From positions 1 to 64,000 of the forward strand of contig CBINGZ010000027.1 of the NCBI GenBank assembly GCA_966250335.1: a DNA stretch of 64,000 nucleotides. Reading direction: 5' to 3'. A program made the position numbers and the translations under genes. Shown here one piece after another: positions 50,158-58,494 of this stretch (the stretch's first letter is position 1; every line of letters begins with the position of its first letter). The DNA comes from OLB7 sp966250335 (GTDB taxonomy: Bacteria; Bacteroidota; Ignavibacteria; OLB7). Under the pieces are notes generated by a model that ran no database searches, was not told the DNA's origin, and was given only the letters and a program-made list of their open reading frames with translations.

Positions 50158-52518
50158 TTATTCCCTTGTTTTAAGGACTTCGATCATATCGAGGTTGTTC
50201 AGACGCCTGAGGACGAGAATGGCCGACAGGCCCGCCGTGATGATGATCACCGTTGCGGCGTATGCATAGGTGCCGACGCTGAGCGTCAACGGAAAGCGAT
50301 ACATCTCACCGTTGACGAGCCATACCACGAGCGCCGTGAGGAGATACCCGATCAGATAACCGAGGGGGATCGCCGCCGCCGTGATGATCGCCTGCTCCCC
50401 GAACAGCATCAGCGCCGTCTCGCGCCGTGTGAACCCGAGCACACGCAGGCTCACCAGCTCGCGTCCCCGCTCCGACAGGGAGATCCGCGCGCTGTTGTAG
50501 ACGATGCCGAAGGCGATGACGGCGGCAAAGACGACGAGCGCCGTCGACGACACCGACTGATTCTCGGCAATCGTCTCCTGGAAACTCCTGAGCATTGCTT
50601 TCCGCACCACGACTCCGGCGACGGCGGGTGTCCGCTTCAACCGCTCGTACAGCTGCGCCGAGCGACCGTCGTCGACCAGGATCCACGCCCCGGAGATCAG
50701 TTCCCCTTCCTTGAGCATCCGGTTGAGTGTGTTGAGCCGCGCATAGGCCGAGAGCCCGAACAGCTCGTCGACCAGTCCGGCAACCTTCACATGCAGCGTA
50801 CGGTGATCCCCTTCGAGCAGCTCCACCTGCACCGAATCCCCCGGGCCGACGTGAAGAATCTCTCCCAGGGTCTTCGTGATGAGAATCCCGTTGTCCGGGG
50901 GCTGCATAAGCCTGTATTCCCTGTCGACGATCTGCTGCAGCTCCGCGCCCGGCTCCATTCCCAGGATTGCCACCTTCCGCTCGTAATGCAGATTGCGCAT
51001 ACGGACGGGAACGCTTCTGAACGCTTCCACGCGCAACACACCGGGGAGATGCTGAAACCCGAACCTTGCCTCGGCCGATCCGGGACGATTCAGCATAAGG
51101 GTGATATCGGCGCGCTGCACCGTGTTGAACTGAAGGTCCATCATATAATCGAAGGCATCCCACATATATCGACCGACGACTAGAATCGCGACCGACAGCG
51201 ATATTCCGAAGGTTGAAATGAACGCCTTCCAGGGATTCCGCTCGATATTCCTCAGCACCATTCTCGCGCTTGTGGAGAACCTGCTCCCCAGCCCCATCCG
51301 TTCGAACGGGCCCGGCCTGAATCGAGCGGGGGGCTCCGGCCGCATCGCTTCGGCGGGAGGAAGCCGCACGGCACGCCGGACCGCGCCGACCGCGCCGAGC
51401 ACGGCCGCGACGCCGCTTATCAGCACGGCGTAGGCGATCACATCGAAGCCTGCACGGTACTGAAGTATCGGAAAACGGTAGAATCTTGCATAGAGTCCGG
51501 TCATCGCTTTCCCAAGCCATGACCCTACTCCCGTGCCGAGCAGGGCTCCGACAAGAACAACCGACAGCGCGTACATCAGATAATGGCCGCCGACGGTCGA
51601 GTCGCTGTAGCCGAACGCCTTCAGCACCGCTATCTGATCGCGCTGGGTCCCCACGAGCCTGGAGAGGACGATATGCAGCAGGAATGCCGCAACGCCGAGG
51701 TAGACGGCGGGCATGACCAGCGCGTTGGCTTCCAGCTGTGTCAGCTCATCTTCGAGGAAATGGTGGGAGACCTGATCGGCACGCCCGTGGGCGCCGCGCC
51801 CCCCGTAGCGTGCCAGAAGATGGTCGATACGGGCTATGACATCCTTCTCCGACGCATCATAGGCCAGCGTGAGCGATATGTCGTTGAAGGCCCCGTTCAT
51901 GTCGAACGCGGCGCTCAGGGAGGCGCGTCCCATCCAGAGGACGCCGAACCGCTTGTTGTCGGGGAAGACGCTCCCTCCCACTTCATACACGTACTCGGGC
52001 GAAAGGGCAATGCCGACGATGCGGAGACGGCGCCATCGTCCGTTCAGGACGGCCCCCAGCGAATCACCGACCTTCAGACCGTTCGCCAGCGCAAACGCCT
52101 CGCTGGCGATGATCTCATCGTCTGCACCGGAGGCAACCCATCTCCCCGTACGCAGGTGCAGATCGTTGAGGATCCGCCTTCGGAGATCGGGTATGGAAAC
52201 GATACGACCGGTCGCCGGCTCCGCAAGCCCCGGCACGGTAAGGGTTACCTCCGCCACGACACGCGTTTCAAGAGCCGCTACACCCCGGAGAGCCCGTATC
52301 CTGTGCGCCTCCTCCTCCGGAACGCGCTTCGCGCCGGCAAAGACATCGGCGAAACGGTAGGATTCGTAGTACGATGCGCGTGTCGCCAGAAGCGAATAAT
52401 AGACGCTCACCATCGTCACGAAGGTCGCAATGCCGCAGGCGATCACGAGCGTGACGGCGGTCATCTGTCCCCACAGGTGGCGAAGGTCGCGGACGAGTTT
52501 TCGATAGAGGGGGCTCAT
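50158..52518 (-). CDS. ABC transporter permease, double FtsX/MacB-type
   Basis: 786 residues with two FtsX-type permease halves. The first membrane helix (TAVTLVIACGIATFVTMVSVYYSLL) precedes a large periplasmic MacB-like domain. Helices near 265-380 (including VLVGALLGTGVGSWLGKAM) close the first half. A second TM segment (FISTFGISLSVAILVVGRYMW) opens the second domain and three helices end the protein (STALVVFAAVIAFGIVYNSARISLSERGRELVSLRVLGFTRRE; AIPLGYLIGYLLTALVVWL; YAATVIIITAGLSAILVL). Such fused permeases do mechanotransmission or export of lipids, peptides or lipoproteins. It overlaps functionally with the ATPase gene, one base apart. Confidence 0.9.
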   Translation of the reverse strand: MSPLYRKLVRDLRHLWGQMTAVTLVIACGIATFVTMVSVYYSLLATRASYYESYRFADVFAGAKRVPEEEAHRIRALRGVAALETRVVAEVTLTVPGLAEPATGRIVSIPDLRRRILNDLHLRTGRWVASGADDEIIASEAFALANGLKVGDSLGAVLNGRWRRLRIVGIALSPEYVYEVGGSVFPDNKRFGVLWMGRASLSAAFDMNGAFNDISLTLAYDASEKDVIARIDHLLARYGGRGAHGRADQVSHHFLEDELTQLEANALVMPAVYLGVAAFLLHIVLSRLVGTQRDQIAVLKAFGYSDSTVGGHYLMYALSVVLVGALLGTGVGSWLGKAMTGLYARFYRFPILQYRAGFDVIAYAVLISGVAAVLGAVGAVRRAVRLPPAEAMRPEPPARFRPGPFERMGLGSRFSTSARMVLRNIERNPWKAFISTFGISLSVAILVVGRYMWDAFDYMMDLQFNTVQRADITLMLNRPGSAEARFGFQHLPGVLRVEAFRSVPVRMRNLHYERKVAILGMEPGAELQQIVDREYRLMQPPDNGILITKTLGEILHVGPGDSVQVELLEGDHRTLHVKVAGLVDELFGLSAYARLNTLNRMLKEGELISGAWILVDDGRSAQLYERLKRTPAVAGVVVRKAMLRSFQETIAENQSVSSTALVVFAAVIAFGIVYNSARISLSERGRELVSLRVLGFTRRETALMLFGEQAIITAAAIPLGYLIGYLLTALVVWLVNGEMYRFPLTLSVGTYAYAATVIIITAGLSAILVLRRLNNLDMIEVLKTRE

Positions 52519-52519
52519 C

Positions 52520-53284
52520 TCACCAGATCAGATCGGCCGGGACGGCCTTTGTTGGATTTTTATGGATCTCCACGATATTTCCACTGCTCATCCGTATCAC
52601 CCGGTCGGCCATCGCCGCGATCGCCGCATTATGAGTGATGACCGCAGTGGTCGTCCCCAGCTCCCGGTTGACCTCTGCTATCACCTCGAGCACGAGCTTC
52701 CCTGTGGAATAGTCGAGCGCGCCGGTAGGTTCGTCGCACAGGAGAACCTTGGGACGCTTGGCCACGGCGCGCGCGATTGCGACCCGCTGCTGCTCGCCGC
52801 CGGAAAGCTGGGCGGGGAAATGATGGAGGCGATCGCCGAGGCCGACCAGCCGAAGGGCTTCGGCGGGAGAGATCGGATCGCGCGCGATACCGGTCACCAG
52901 CTCCACGTTCTCGATCGCCGACAGGCTCGGAATCAGGTTGTAGAACTGGAAGACGAAGCCGACCGCCTCGCGTCGGAACCGGGTGAGCTGCGCCTCGTCG
53001 GCGCGCGTCAGCTCCTGATCATGGAAGAACACCTCTCCGTCGGTCGGCACGTCGAGTCCCCCGAGAATATTCAGCAGCGTCGACTTGCCGCTCCCGGACG
53101 CTCCCAGAAGCACGGCGAGTTCCCCTTCGTAGAGATCGATCGTCACGTCGTTGAGTGCACGCACCTGCACCTCCCCCATCGTGTAGACCTTCGACACATG
53201 ATGGACATGAAAGACGACGTCGGGCTCGCCCCCGGCATCACCCCCGGGCGATCGTGCAGGTGCGGAAGAGATCGGCATGGTCAT
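52520..53284 (-). CDS. ABC transporter ATPase (LolD/MacB-type)
   Basis: 254 residues. Walker A GASGSGKST (residues 61-69), Q-loop FVFQFYNLIPSLSAIENV, signature LSGGEQQRVAIARAVAKRPKV, Walker B LLCDEPTGALD and the H-loop VITHNAAIAAMADRVI. The pattern is that of LolD/MacB ATPases that work with FtsX-type permeases. The N-terminal 25 residues are a poorly conserved extension. The stop is one base from the permease start (TGAGATG), so the two are coupled. A 47-bp gap separates it from the beta-barrel gene upstream. Confidence 0.93.
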   Translation of the reverse strand: MTMPISSAPARSPGGDAGGEPDVVFHVHHVSKVYTMGEVQVRALNDVTIDLYEGELAVLLGASGSGKSTLLNILGGLDVPTDGEVFFHDQELTRADEAQLTRFRREAVGFVFQFYNLIPSLSAIENVELVTGIARDPISPAEALRLVGLGDRLHHFPAQLSGGEQQRVAIARAVAKRPKVLLCDEPTGALDYSTGKLVLEVIAEVNRELGTTTAVITHNAAIAAMADRVIRMSSGNIVEIHKNPTKAVPADLIW

Positions 53285-53331
53285 CGGCGGAGAACATCTG
53301 GTGAACTATGGTGAAATCGTCGTGGAGCCCG

Positions 53332-53928
53332 TCAGAACGAGCCGAACTTGAACATGATCCACCCGTTCGGCCCGCCGATATCGGCGTTGTCGAGCCCTGC
53401 AAGCTCCACACCGGAGACGAATCTGTAGCTTCCACCCAACGCGATCCGGAACCACTGCGTGACGTTCAGCTCCGCCCCCACATTCGGCTCGGCAACGAAG
53501 ATCGCATCGTTCAGCGTGTCGTCTCTCCAGTGCGATTCGCCTGTTTCCTCTGCGATATTCTTCCGGAAACCGAGTCCCCCTCCTCCTATCAGCACGCCCG
53601 CTGTAACATGGATGAGGTCGTCCGAACGGTGGATATACTGGATGAGGACCCCGCCGTACCCGAGATTGAGATATGGAGTCGAGGCCGGAGCAGCATCGTC
53701 GGCCACATCGTTCGTCAGACCGTATCCGGCGCCCCCCAGGGCGATCGTGTGATCGATGATCACACCGCCGCCGCCGCCGACCAGCAGACCGAATCGCCCG
53801 TTGATCGATGTAGACTGCACCATGGGACCACCGAACCCTCCGATATCGACCTTGCCGTCGATCAATGTTTCCTGAGCATAAAGAGGAAATCCGATAAGAA
53901 GCACGAGAAAGAAGATTACCGTTTTCAT
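53332..53928 (-). CDS. Small outer-membrane beta-barrel protein, first gene of the efflux operon
   Basis: 198 residues from the ATG at 53928. Signal peptide (MKTVIFFLVLLIGFPLYAQ). The mature part has alternating glycine/aromatic strands (GRFGLLVGGGGGVIIDHTIALGGAGYGLTND; LNLGYGGVLIQYIHRSDDLIHVTAGVLIGGGGLGF; WFRIALGGSYRFVSGVE) and ends with Phe (WIMFKFGSF), the classic outer-membrane C-terminus. It has about eight strands. It is first in the operon with the ABC ATPase, permease and HlyD genes. It is too small for a TolC-like channel, so a sensor or accessory role is more likely. Transcribed from the Crp/Fnr-type promoter at 53973-54016. Confidence 0.75.
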   Translation of the reverse strand: MKTVIFFLVLLIGFPLYAQETLIDGKVDIGGFGGPMVQSTSINGRFGLLVGGGGGVIIDHTIALGGAGYGLTNDVADDAAPASTPYLNLGYGGVLIQYIHRSDDLIHVTAGVLIGGGGLGFRKNIAEETGESHWRDDTLNDAIFVAEPNVGAELNVTQWFRIALGGSYRFVSGVELAGLDNADIGGPNGWIMFKFGSF

Positions 53929-53972
53929 GGCCGTTCCCGTTAGTGGTTTAGAGTTGAGGAAAGAGAACCGTA

Positions 53973-54016
53973 CAAACGTAACCGGGAACGCGCCGGGAAA
54001 GCATGACATCCGTCAA
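53973..54016 (-). promoter_or_regulatory. Crp/Fnr-activated promoter of the beta-barrel/ABC/HlyD operon
   Basis: On the minus strand TTGAC-GGAT-GTCAT (54016 down to 54003) and perfect -7 box TACGTTTG (53980 down to 53973). Offset 29.5 bp. It is divergent from the CBS gene promoter 54 bp away. Confidence 0.75.
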
Positions 54017-54069
54017 TATCTGCCGTAATAAAGGCGGCCGACCGCATTTTCCCGCATGCGCCTCAAATC

Positions 54070-54113
54070 ATGACATCGGTCATGGCTGAAGGAAACAGGC
54101 GGCCGTAGTTTTG
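54070..54113 (+). promoter_or_regulatory. Crp/Fnr-activated promoter of the CBS gene
   Basis: Palindrome ATGAC-ATCG-GTCAT at 54070-54083, perfect -7 box TAGTTTTG at 54106-54113 followed by CATC. Offset 29.5 bp. Confidence 0.78.
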
Positions 54114-54167
54114 CATCGTAGTCCGACGGCAACATATCAGCAATTCATCAGAAAATGGAGAAGAGCA

Positions 54168-54710
54168 ATGAACGCACGTGACATCATGACGACCGATGCG
54201 GCATACTGTCTGCCGGAAACGAACCTTGCATCAGCCGCGGCATCGATGTGGGAGCGCAACTGCGGCGTGCTGCCGGTTGTCGATGAGAATATGCATGTCA
54301 AGGGGATGATCACCGATCGGGATATCTGCATTGCGCTTGCAACAAGGGATCGTCTTGCATCGGAGGTGACAGTGGGAGAAGTATCGTCCGGGATCGCCTT
54401 TGCGTGCCGGCCCGACAACAATATTCAGACGGTACTTTCGACGATGCGTCACCACAGGGTCCGTCGGGTTCCGATCGTCGAGGAAGATGGTAGGCTGGCC
54501 GGAATCGTCTCCATCGACGATCTGGCCCGTTTCGCGCGGGCCAGAAGAGACGCGCATTATTCCGGCGTCACGTTCGCGGATGTCATCGAGGCCCATAAGG
54601 CAATGACGGCATCTCCTCTCCCCTCCATATCGGAAGAGAAGGGTAAGGGCCGGGAACCTGCAGCCGAGCCCGTCATCGCCCATACAGGCGATTTCGACTT
54701 CGAAGAATAG
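54168..54710 (+). CDS. CBS domain pair protein
   Basis: 180 residues from the ATG at 54168, with GGAG at the right distance. Two CBS motifs: NARDIMTTDAAYCLPETNLASAAASMWERNCGVLPVVDENMHVKGMITDRDICIAL and VSSGIAFACRPDNNIQTVLSTMRHHRVRRVPIVEEDGRLAGIVSIDDLARFA. Such pairs bind AMP/ATP or SAM and sense energy state; stand-alone ones are common in hypoxia or stress regulons. The acidic tail of about 45 residues has no recognised domain. Driven by the Crp/Fnr-type promoter at 54070-54113; divergent from the efflux operon. Confidence 0.93.
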   Translation: MNARDIMTTDAAYCLPETNLASAAASMWERNCGVLPVVDENMHVKGMITDRDICIALATRDRLASEVTVGEVSSGIAFACRPDNNIQTVLSTMRHHRVRRVPIVEEDGRLAGIVSIDDLARFARARRDAHYSGVTFADVIEAHKAMTASPLPSISEEKGKGREPAAEPVIAHTGDFDFEE

Positions 54711-55154
54711 ATGGTTTATTCTTCGAAGAGCGACAAGGCTCATTCAGAGGGGTGCTGGATGAGCCTTGGTCGTATATACATATATCCAAAAAAATATATC
54801 GAGCGAACGTTCGAGCCACGACGTTCATTACATTCAATGCTTTTTCGTTGCGGCCCGGATCGGCCGGGATCGAGCGCCGTACGGAACCACGGCAGAGGAA
54901 ATTCAAAAGGGGCAGGTTCCCCGCACCGATCGGTATTACCCGGATAGACCTGAATCTCCTGAACGGCGGATGCCCCGATTTTCATTCGGGCGTTTGCCGC
55001 CGAGGCCGTAGTTTTGCCTGCTCCGATCCCGCACGGCTCTCCTGTATCCCATTCCTGCCCCGTTCGTCGCTCACGTTCGGCTCAGCCGCCGGAGGGTTTC
55101 CGTGCAGCTCCGGCAGGAGGTGCGGATCGATAATCATCAAGAAGAGAGGTTCCC
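54711..55154. other. Intergenic region upstream of the TonB receptor gene
   Basis: About 444 bp. It contains a hairpin after the CBS gene (AAGGCTCAT/ATGAGCCTT, about 54737-54770), an AT-rich patch (54771-54800), and a perfect -7 box TAGTTTTG at 55009-55016 that fits a promoter for the TonB receptor gene. No ATGAC-N4-GTCAT palindrome occurs at the standard offset (54973-54986 reads CCCCGATTTTCATT). A frame open at 54752-55276 is out of frame with the receptor and looks non-coding. Confidence 0.5.
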
Positions 55155-57836
55155 ATGCATCGAACCATCGGCGGATCGCTCGGAGGGCGTGTTGCGTCCT
55201 TCACGGGCCTCCTCCTCGTTCTGACATCGTATGCGGCCGCCCAGACGGGGATGGTCAGGGGGAAAGTGACAAGTGAAGTGGATGGGAAGCCCGTCGCCGG
55301 CGCCGGCATCCGCGTTGTCGGCACGCTTCGGGGAACGGTCGCCAGGCCGGACGGCTCATATCAGCTGCGCCTTTCACCGGGGACATATACGCTGCAGGCG
55401 AACGCGATCGGCTTCGCGACCCGCAGGCTGGAGGTCACGGTCCTCGCCGATCAGACCACAACCGCCGACATCACGCTTGCTGAAGATTTCGTGGGGGCCG
55501 ACGAAGTGGTGGTGATCGGATCACGGCACAGCGACCGGACCGTCGTCGGCACGCCGGTGCCGGTGGATGTCATATCGCTTCAGGATATCAAAGCGTCGGG
55601 ACTGACCGAGACGAACCAGGTTCTCCAGATGCTGGCTCCCTCCTTCAACTTCCCGCGTCCGGCGATCCAGGATGGAACCGACCACGTGCGCCCCTCGACT
55701 CTGCGGGGGCTCGGCACCGATCAGCTCCTCGTGCTGGTGAACGGGAAGCGACGCCACACCAGCGCGATGCTCAACGTCAACTCGACGGTGGGACGCGGCT
55801 CGACCGGGGTGGATCTGAACGCGATACCGGTCAACGCTATCGATCGAATCGAGATATTACGGGACGGCGCGGCGGCGCAGTACGGCTCCGACGCCATTGC
55901 CGGGGTCATCAACATCATCCTGAAATCGGACCCGGGAGCCGATCTCTCCGCAACGTTCGGCCAGATGAAGGAGAACGACGGAAAGAGCGTAACCACGGAG
56001 GTTGACTACGGCATAGAGATCGGAGAGGAGGGCTTCCTCCATGCCAGCGGAACATATCGTGATCGCGGCGCAACCAACCGGGCCGGCATCGACACGCGTC
56101 AGCAGTATTTCGACGGAGACCCGCGCAACGACGATCCCACGAGGAACAATCGTGTCGATTTCCGGTTCGGCGACGCGAAGACGGAGGATGCCGGGCTCTT
56201 CCTGAACTCCTCGGTTCCGATTGCGGCCGATCTGGAAGCCTACGGCTTCGGCGGGCTTACCTATCGCACGGGGGAAAGCGGCGGATTCTATCGCATCGCG
56301 TCGGATGACCGCAACGTCCGCGAGATCTATCCCGACGGATTCCTGCCGCTGATCGCCTCGACCATCCTCGACGCGTCGGTCTCGGCCGGAGTGAAAGGGG
56401 AACTGAGCGACTGGCTCTGGGACCTGAACGGGACCTACGGACGAAACGGGTTCGACTTCGACGTGAGGAACAGCCTGAACGCCTCCTACGGCGCCGCCAG
56501 CCCGACGTCGTTTCATGCGGGGAGGGTGACCTTCAGCCAGATCGTGACCAGTCTCGACGTCACCCGCCAGATCGATATCGGACTCGCCGTGCCGATGCTC
56601 TTCGCAACCGGACTGGAGTTCCGGGTCGACGCCTACCGCCAGGAAGCGGGCGAGGAAGCATCGTGGAAGGATGGTGGAGTGCCGATTCTCGACGGTCCGA
56701 ACGCCGGAAGCCCGGCCCCCGTGGGATCGCAGGTCTTCCCCGGATATCAGCCTTCGGACGAGGCCGACATCACTCGAAACAATATCGCGTTCTATCTCGA
56801 CCTGTCGAGCGATCTGACCGAGAATCTGCTGCTCGACGTCGCCGGCCGTCTTGAGCAGTACAGCGATTTCGGGAGCACGATCAATGGAAAGGGCGCAATA
56901 CGATACGAGCCGGTCACCGGCTATGCGCTCCGCGGCGCCCTCAGCACCGGATTCCGCGCACCCTCGGTGGTGCAGCAGTACTACTCCTCGACCTCGACCG
57001 ATTTCATCGGAGGCAACCCGGTGGAGATCAGGACGTTCCCGGTCGGCAGTCCGCAGGCGCGTGCGCTCGGGGCGCAGGATCTGAAGCCGGAGAAGTCGGT
57101 GAACATGAGCATCGGTTTCGCGGCCGAACCGGTGAGCAATCTTCTGCTCAGCGCCGACTATTACAACATCCGCGTGAACGACCGGATCGTGCTGTCGGAG
57201 AACTTCATCGGGCCCGATATCGACTCCCTGCTCGCCCCGTTCAACGTGAGCGGCGGACGGTTCTTCACCAATGCCATCGACACCAGGACGCAGGGACTGG
57301 ACCTGATTCTCCGATATGCGCTCGACGCCGAGGAGATCGGACGGTTCATCTTCACGGGAGCGTTCAACCTCACCAGAACCGAGGTGATCCGCGTCTCGCC
57401 GACGCCGCCGCAACTGGCTGGATACGACGAAACGCTCTTCGGGCATATCGAGAGGACAAGGATCGAATCGGGACAGCCGAAGGACAACATCAACCTGGCG
57501 TTGAACTACACCGTCGGCAACTTCGGTCTGACCCTGCGCACGATACGATTCGGGGAAACAATCGAGCCCTATCCCTACAATCCCTCCGAGGAACCGACCA
57601 AATACGATCAGACCTTCGCGGCCAAGTGGACGACCGACATCGACCTGTCGTATATCTTCCTCGACCGGATCAAGCTTGCCGTCGGCGGCTCGAACATCTT
57701 CGATGTCTACCCGGATAAGTATATCGTGGTACCTGATGATCCCTACAACGGTCTGATCCTTCCCTACAGCGTCTTCACGCCGTTCGGGTTCAACGGAGCA
57801 TTTTTCTATGCCAGAGTCGATGTGCAGATCATGTAG
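55155..57836 (+). CDS. TonB-dependent outer-membrane receptor
   Basis: 893 residues. Signal peptide (TGLLLVLTSYAAAQ), then a carboxypeptidase-regulatory-like N-terminal domain (GMVRGKVTSEVDGKPVAGAGIRVVGTLRGTVARPDGSYQLRL). The plug domain (about 130-240) contains PVDVISLQDIKASGLTETNQVLQMLAPSFNFPR and RPSTLRGLGTDQLLVLVNGKRRHTSAM. The 22-strand barrel ends with NGAFFYARVDVQIM. A TonB box is not obvious. Substrates are typically iron chelates, cobalamin, nickel or carbohydrates. The nearby copper pumps suggest metal, but this is weak inference. Its promoter lacks the Crp/Fnr site of its neighbours. Confidence 0.93.
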   Translation: MHRTIGGSLGGRVASFTGLLLVLTSYAAAQTGMVRGKVTSEVDGKPVAGAGIRVVGTLRGTVARPDGSYQLRLSPGTYTLQANAIGFATRRLEVTVLADQTTTADITLAEDFVGADEVVVIGSRHSDRTVVGTPVPVDVISLQDIKASGLTETNQVLQMLAPSFNFPRPAIQDGTDHVRPSTLRGLGTDQLLVLVNGKRRHTSAMLNVNSTVGRGSTGVDLNAIPVNAIDRIEILRDGAAAQYGSDAIAGVINIILKSDPGADLSATFGQMKENDGKSVTTEVDYGIEIGEEGFLHASGTYRDRGATNRAGIDTRQQYFDGDPRNDDPTRNNRVDFRFGDAKTEDAGLFLNSSVPIAADLEAYGFGGLTYRTGESGGFYRIASDDRNVREIYPDGFLPLIASTILDASVSAGVKGELSDWLWDLNGTYGRNGFDFDVRNSLNASYGAASPTSFHAGRVTFSQIVTSLDVTRQIDIGLAVPMLFATGLEFRVDAYRQEAGEEASWKDGGVPILDGPNAGSPAPVGSQVFPGYQPSDEADITRNNIAFYLDLSSDLTENLLLDVAGRLEQYSDFGSTINGKGAIRYEPVTGYALRGALSTGFRAPSVVQQYYSSTSTDFIGGNPVEIRTFPVGSPQARALGAQDLKPEKSVNMSIGFAAEPVSNLLLSADYYNIRVNDRIVLSENFIGPDIDSLLAPFNVSGGRFFTNAIDTRTQGLDLILRYALDAEEIGRFIFTGAFNLTRTEVIRVSPTPPQLAGYDETLFGHIERTRIESGQPKDNINLALNYTVGNFGLTLRTIRFGETIEPYPYNPSEEPTKYDQTFAAKWTTDIDLSYIFLDRIKLAVGGSNIFDVYPDKYIVVPDDPYNGLILPYSVFTPFGFNGAFFYARVDVQIM

Positions 57837-57978
57837 GAAACGAGGAAGGAGCAATATGGGATGAACCGATGGGGCTATATTGCCGGCCGGGCGGCGGGAT
57901 CGGCGGTCGTTGAACCCCGTATCGTCGACGCCTGCCCTCCAACGGATCACAGGTCAACAAACGAACAAGGAATATCCC

Positions 57979-58428
57979 ATGGATACACAATCACCCGTCG
58001 TCCCCGATGCGGAGCGTACCGCGCTCGCACCGTTCGAGGCCAAGGCTCTGTCGGCCACACTCACCGTGAAGGATATCGAGAAGAGCCTTGCCTGGTACAA
58101 TGAAGTCGTCGGCTTCACCGTGGAGAACAGGCACGAGCGTGAAGGGGTCCTGAGAGCCGTGACGCTGAGCGCCGGCGCCGTCCGTATCCTGATCGGTCAG
58201 GACGACGGAGCCAAGGGATGGGAGCGGGTCAAGGGAGAAGGATTTTCGCTGATGCTCACGACCGGTCAGAACGTCGATGATATCGCGGCACGAATCAAGG
58301 AGGCGGGCTGGCCCCTGGACGCGGAGCCGAGAGACACCCCCTGGGGTTTCCGGGTCTTCCGGGTGCTGGACCCGGACGGGTTCAAGCTGGCGATTTCGTC
58401 GGAGAGGAGCGAACAGACCGAGGGGTAG
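57979..58428 (+). CDS. VOC-family (glyoxalase/bleomycin resistance-like) protein
   Basis: 149 residues from the ATG at 57979, with AAGGA upstream. One VOC module: SATLTVKDIEKSLAWYNEVVGFTVENRHEREG … RAVTLSAGAVRILIGQDDG … GFSLMLTTGQNVDDIAARIKEAGWPLDAEPRDTPWGFRVFRVLDPDGFKLAIS. The Glu/His metal-ligand pattern of glyoxalase I is only partly present, so enzyme or binding role is open. The N-terminal extension of about 20 residues is unusual. It is 142 bp after the receptor gene, with a shared hairpin to the convergent copper ATPase gene beyond it. Not related to the broken VOC gene at 30255. Confidence 0.85.
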   Translation: MDTQSPVVPDAERTALAPFEAKALSATLTVKDIEKSLAWYNEVVGFTVENRHEREGVLRAVTLSAGAVRILIGQDDGAKGWERVKGEGFSLMLTTGQNVDDIAARIKEAGWPLDAEPRDTPWGFRVFRVLDPDGFKLAISSERSEQTEG

Positions 58429-58453
58429 TACCAGGACGATCCAGCGGCAGTCA

Positions 58454-58488
58454 CAGGGTGGAATCGCGATCTCTGCGGTTCCACCCTG
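58454..58488. terminator. Hairpin between convergent VOC and CopB-type genes
   Basis: CAGGGTGGAA (58454-58463) pairs with TTCCACCCTG (58479-58488). It lies between two stops in convergent orientation and probably terminates both transcripts. Confidence 0.6.
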
Positions 58489-58494
58489 TATCGT

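Noticed and set aside
54973..55016. A ninth Crp/Fnr module before the TonB receptor gene
   Set aside because: The -7 box TAGTTTTG is perfect, but the sequence at the required offset (CCCCGATTTTCATT) does not match the palindrome. Kept only as a promoter.
55857..57950. 697-codon open frame opposite the TonB receptor gene
   Set aside because: It lies on the other strand of an intact receptor gene and has shadow-frame composition; no homology seen.
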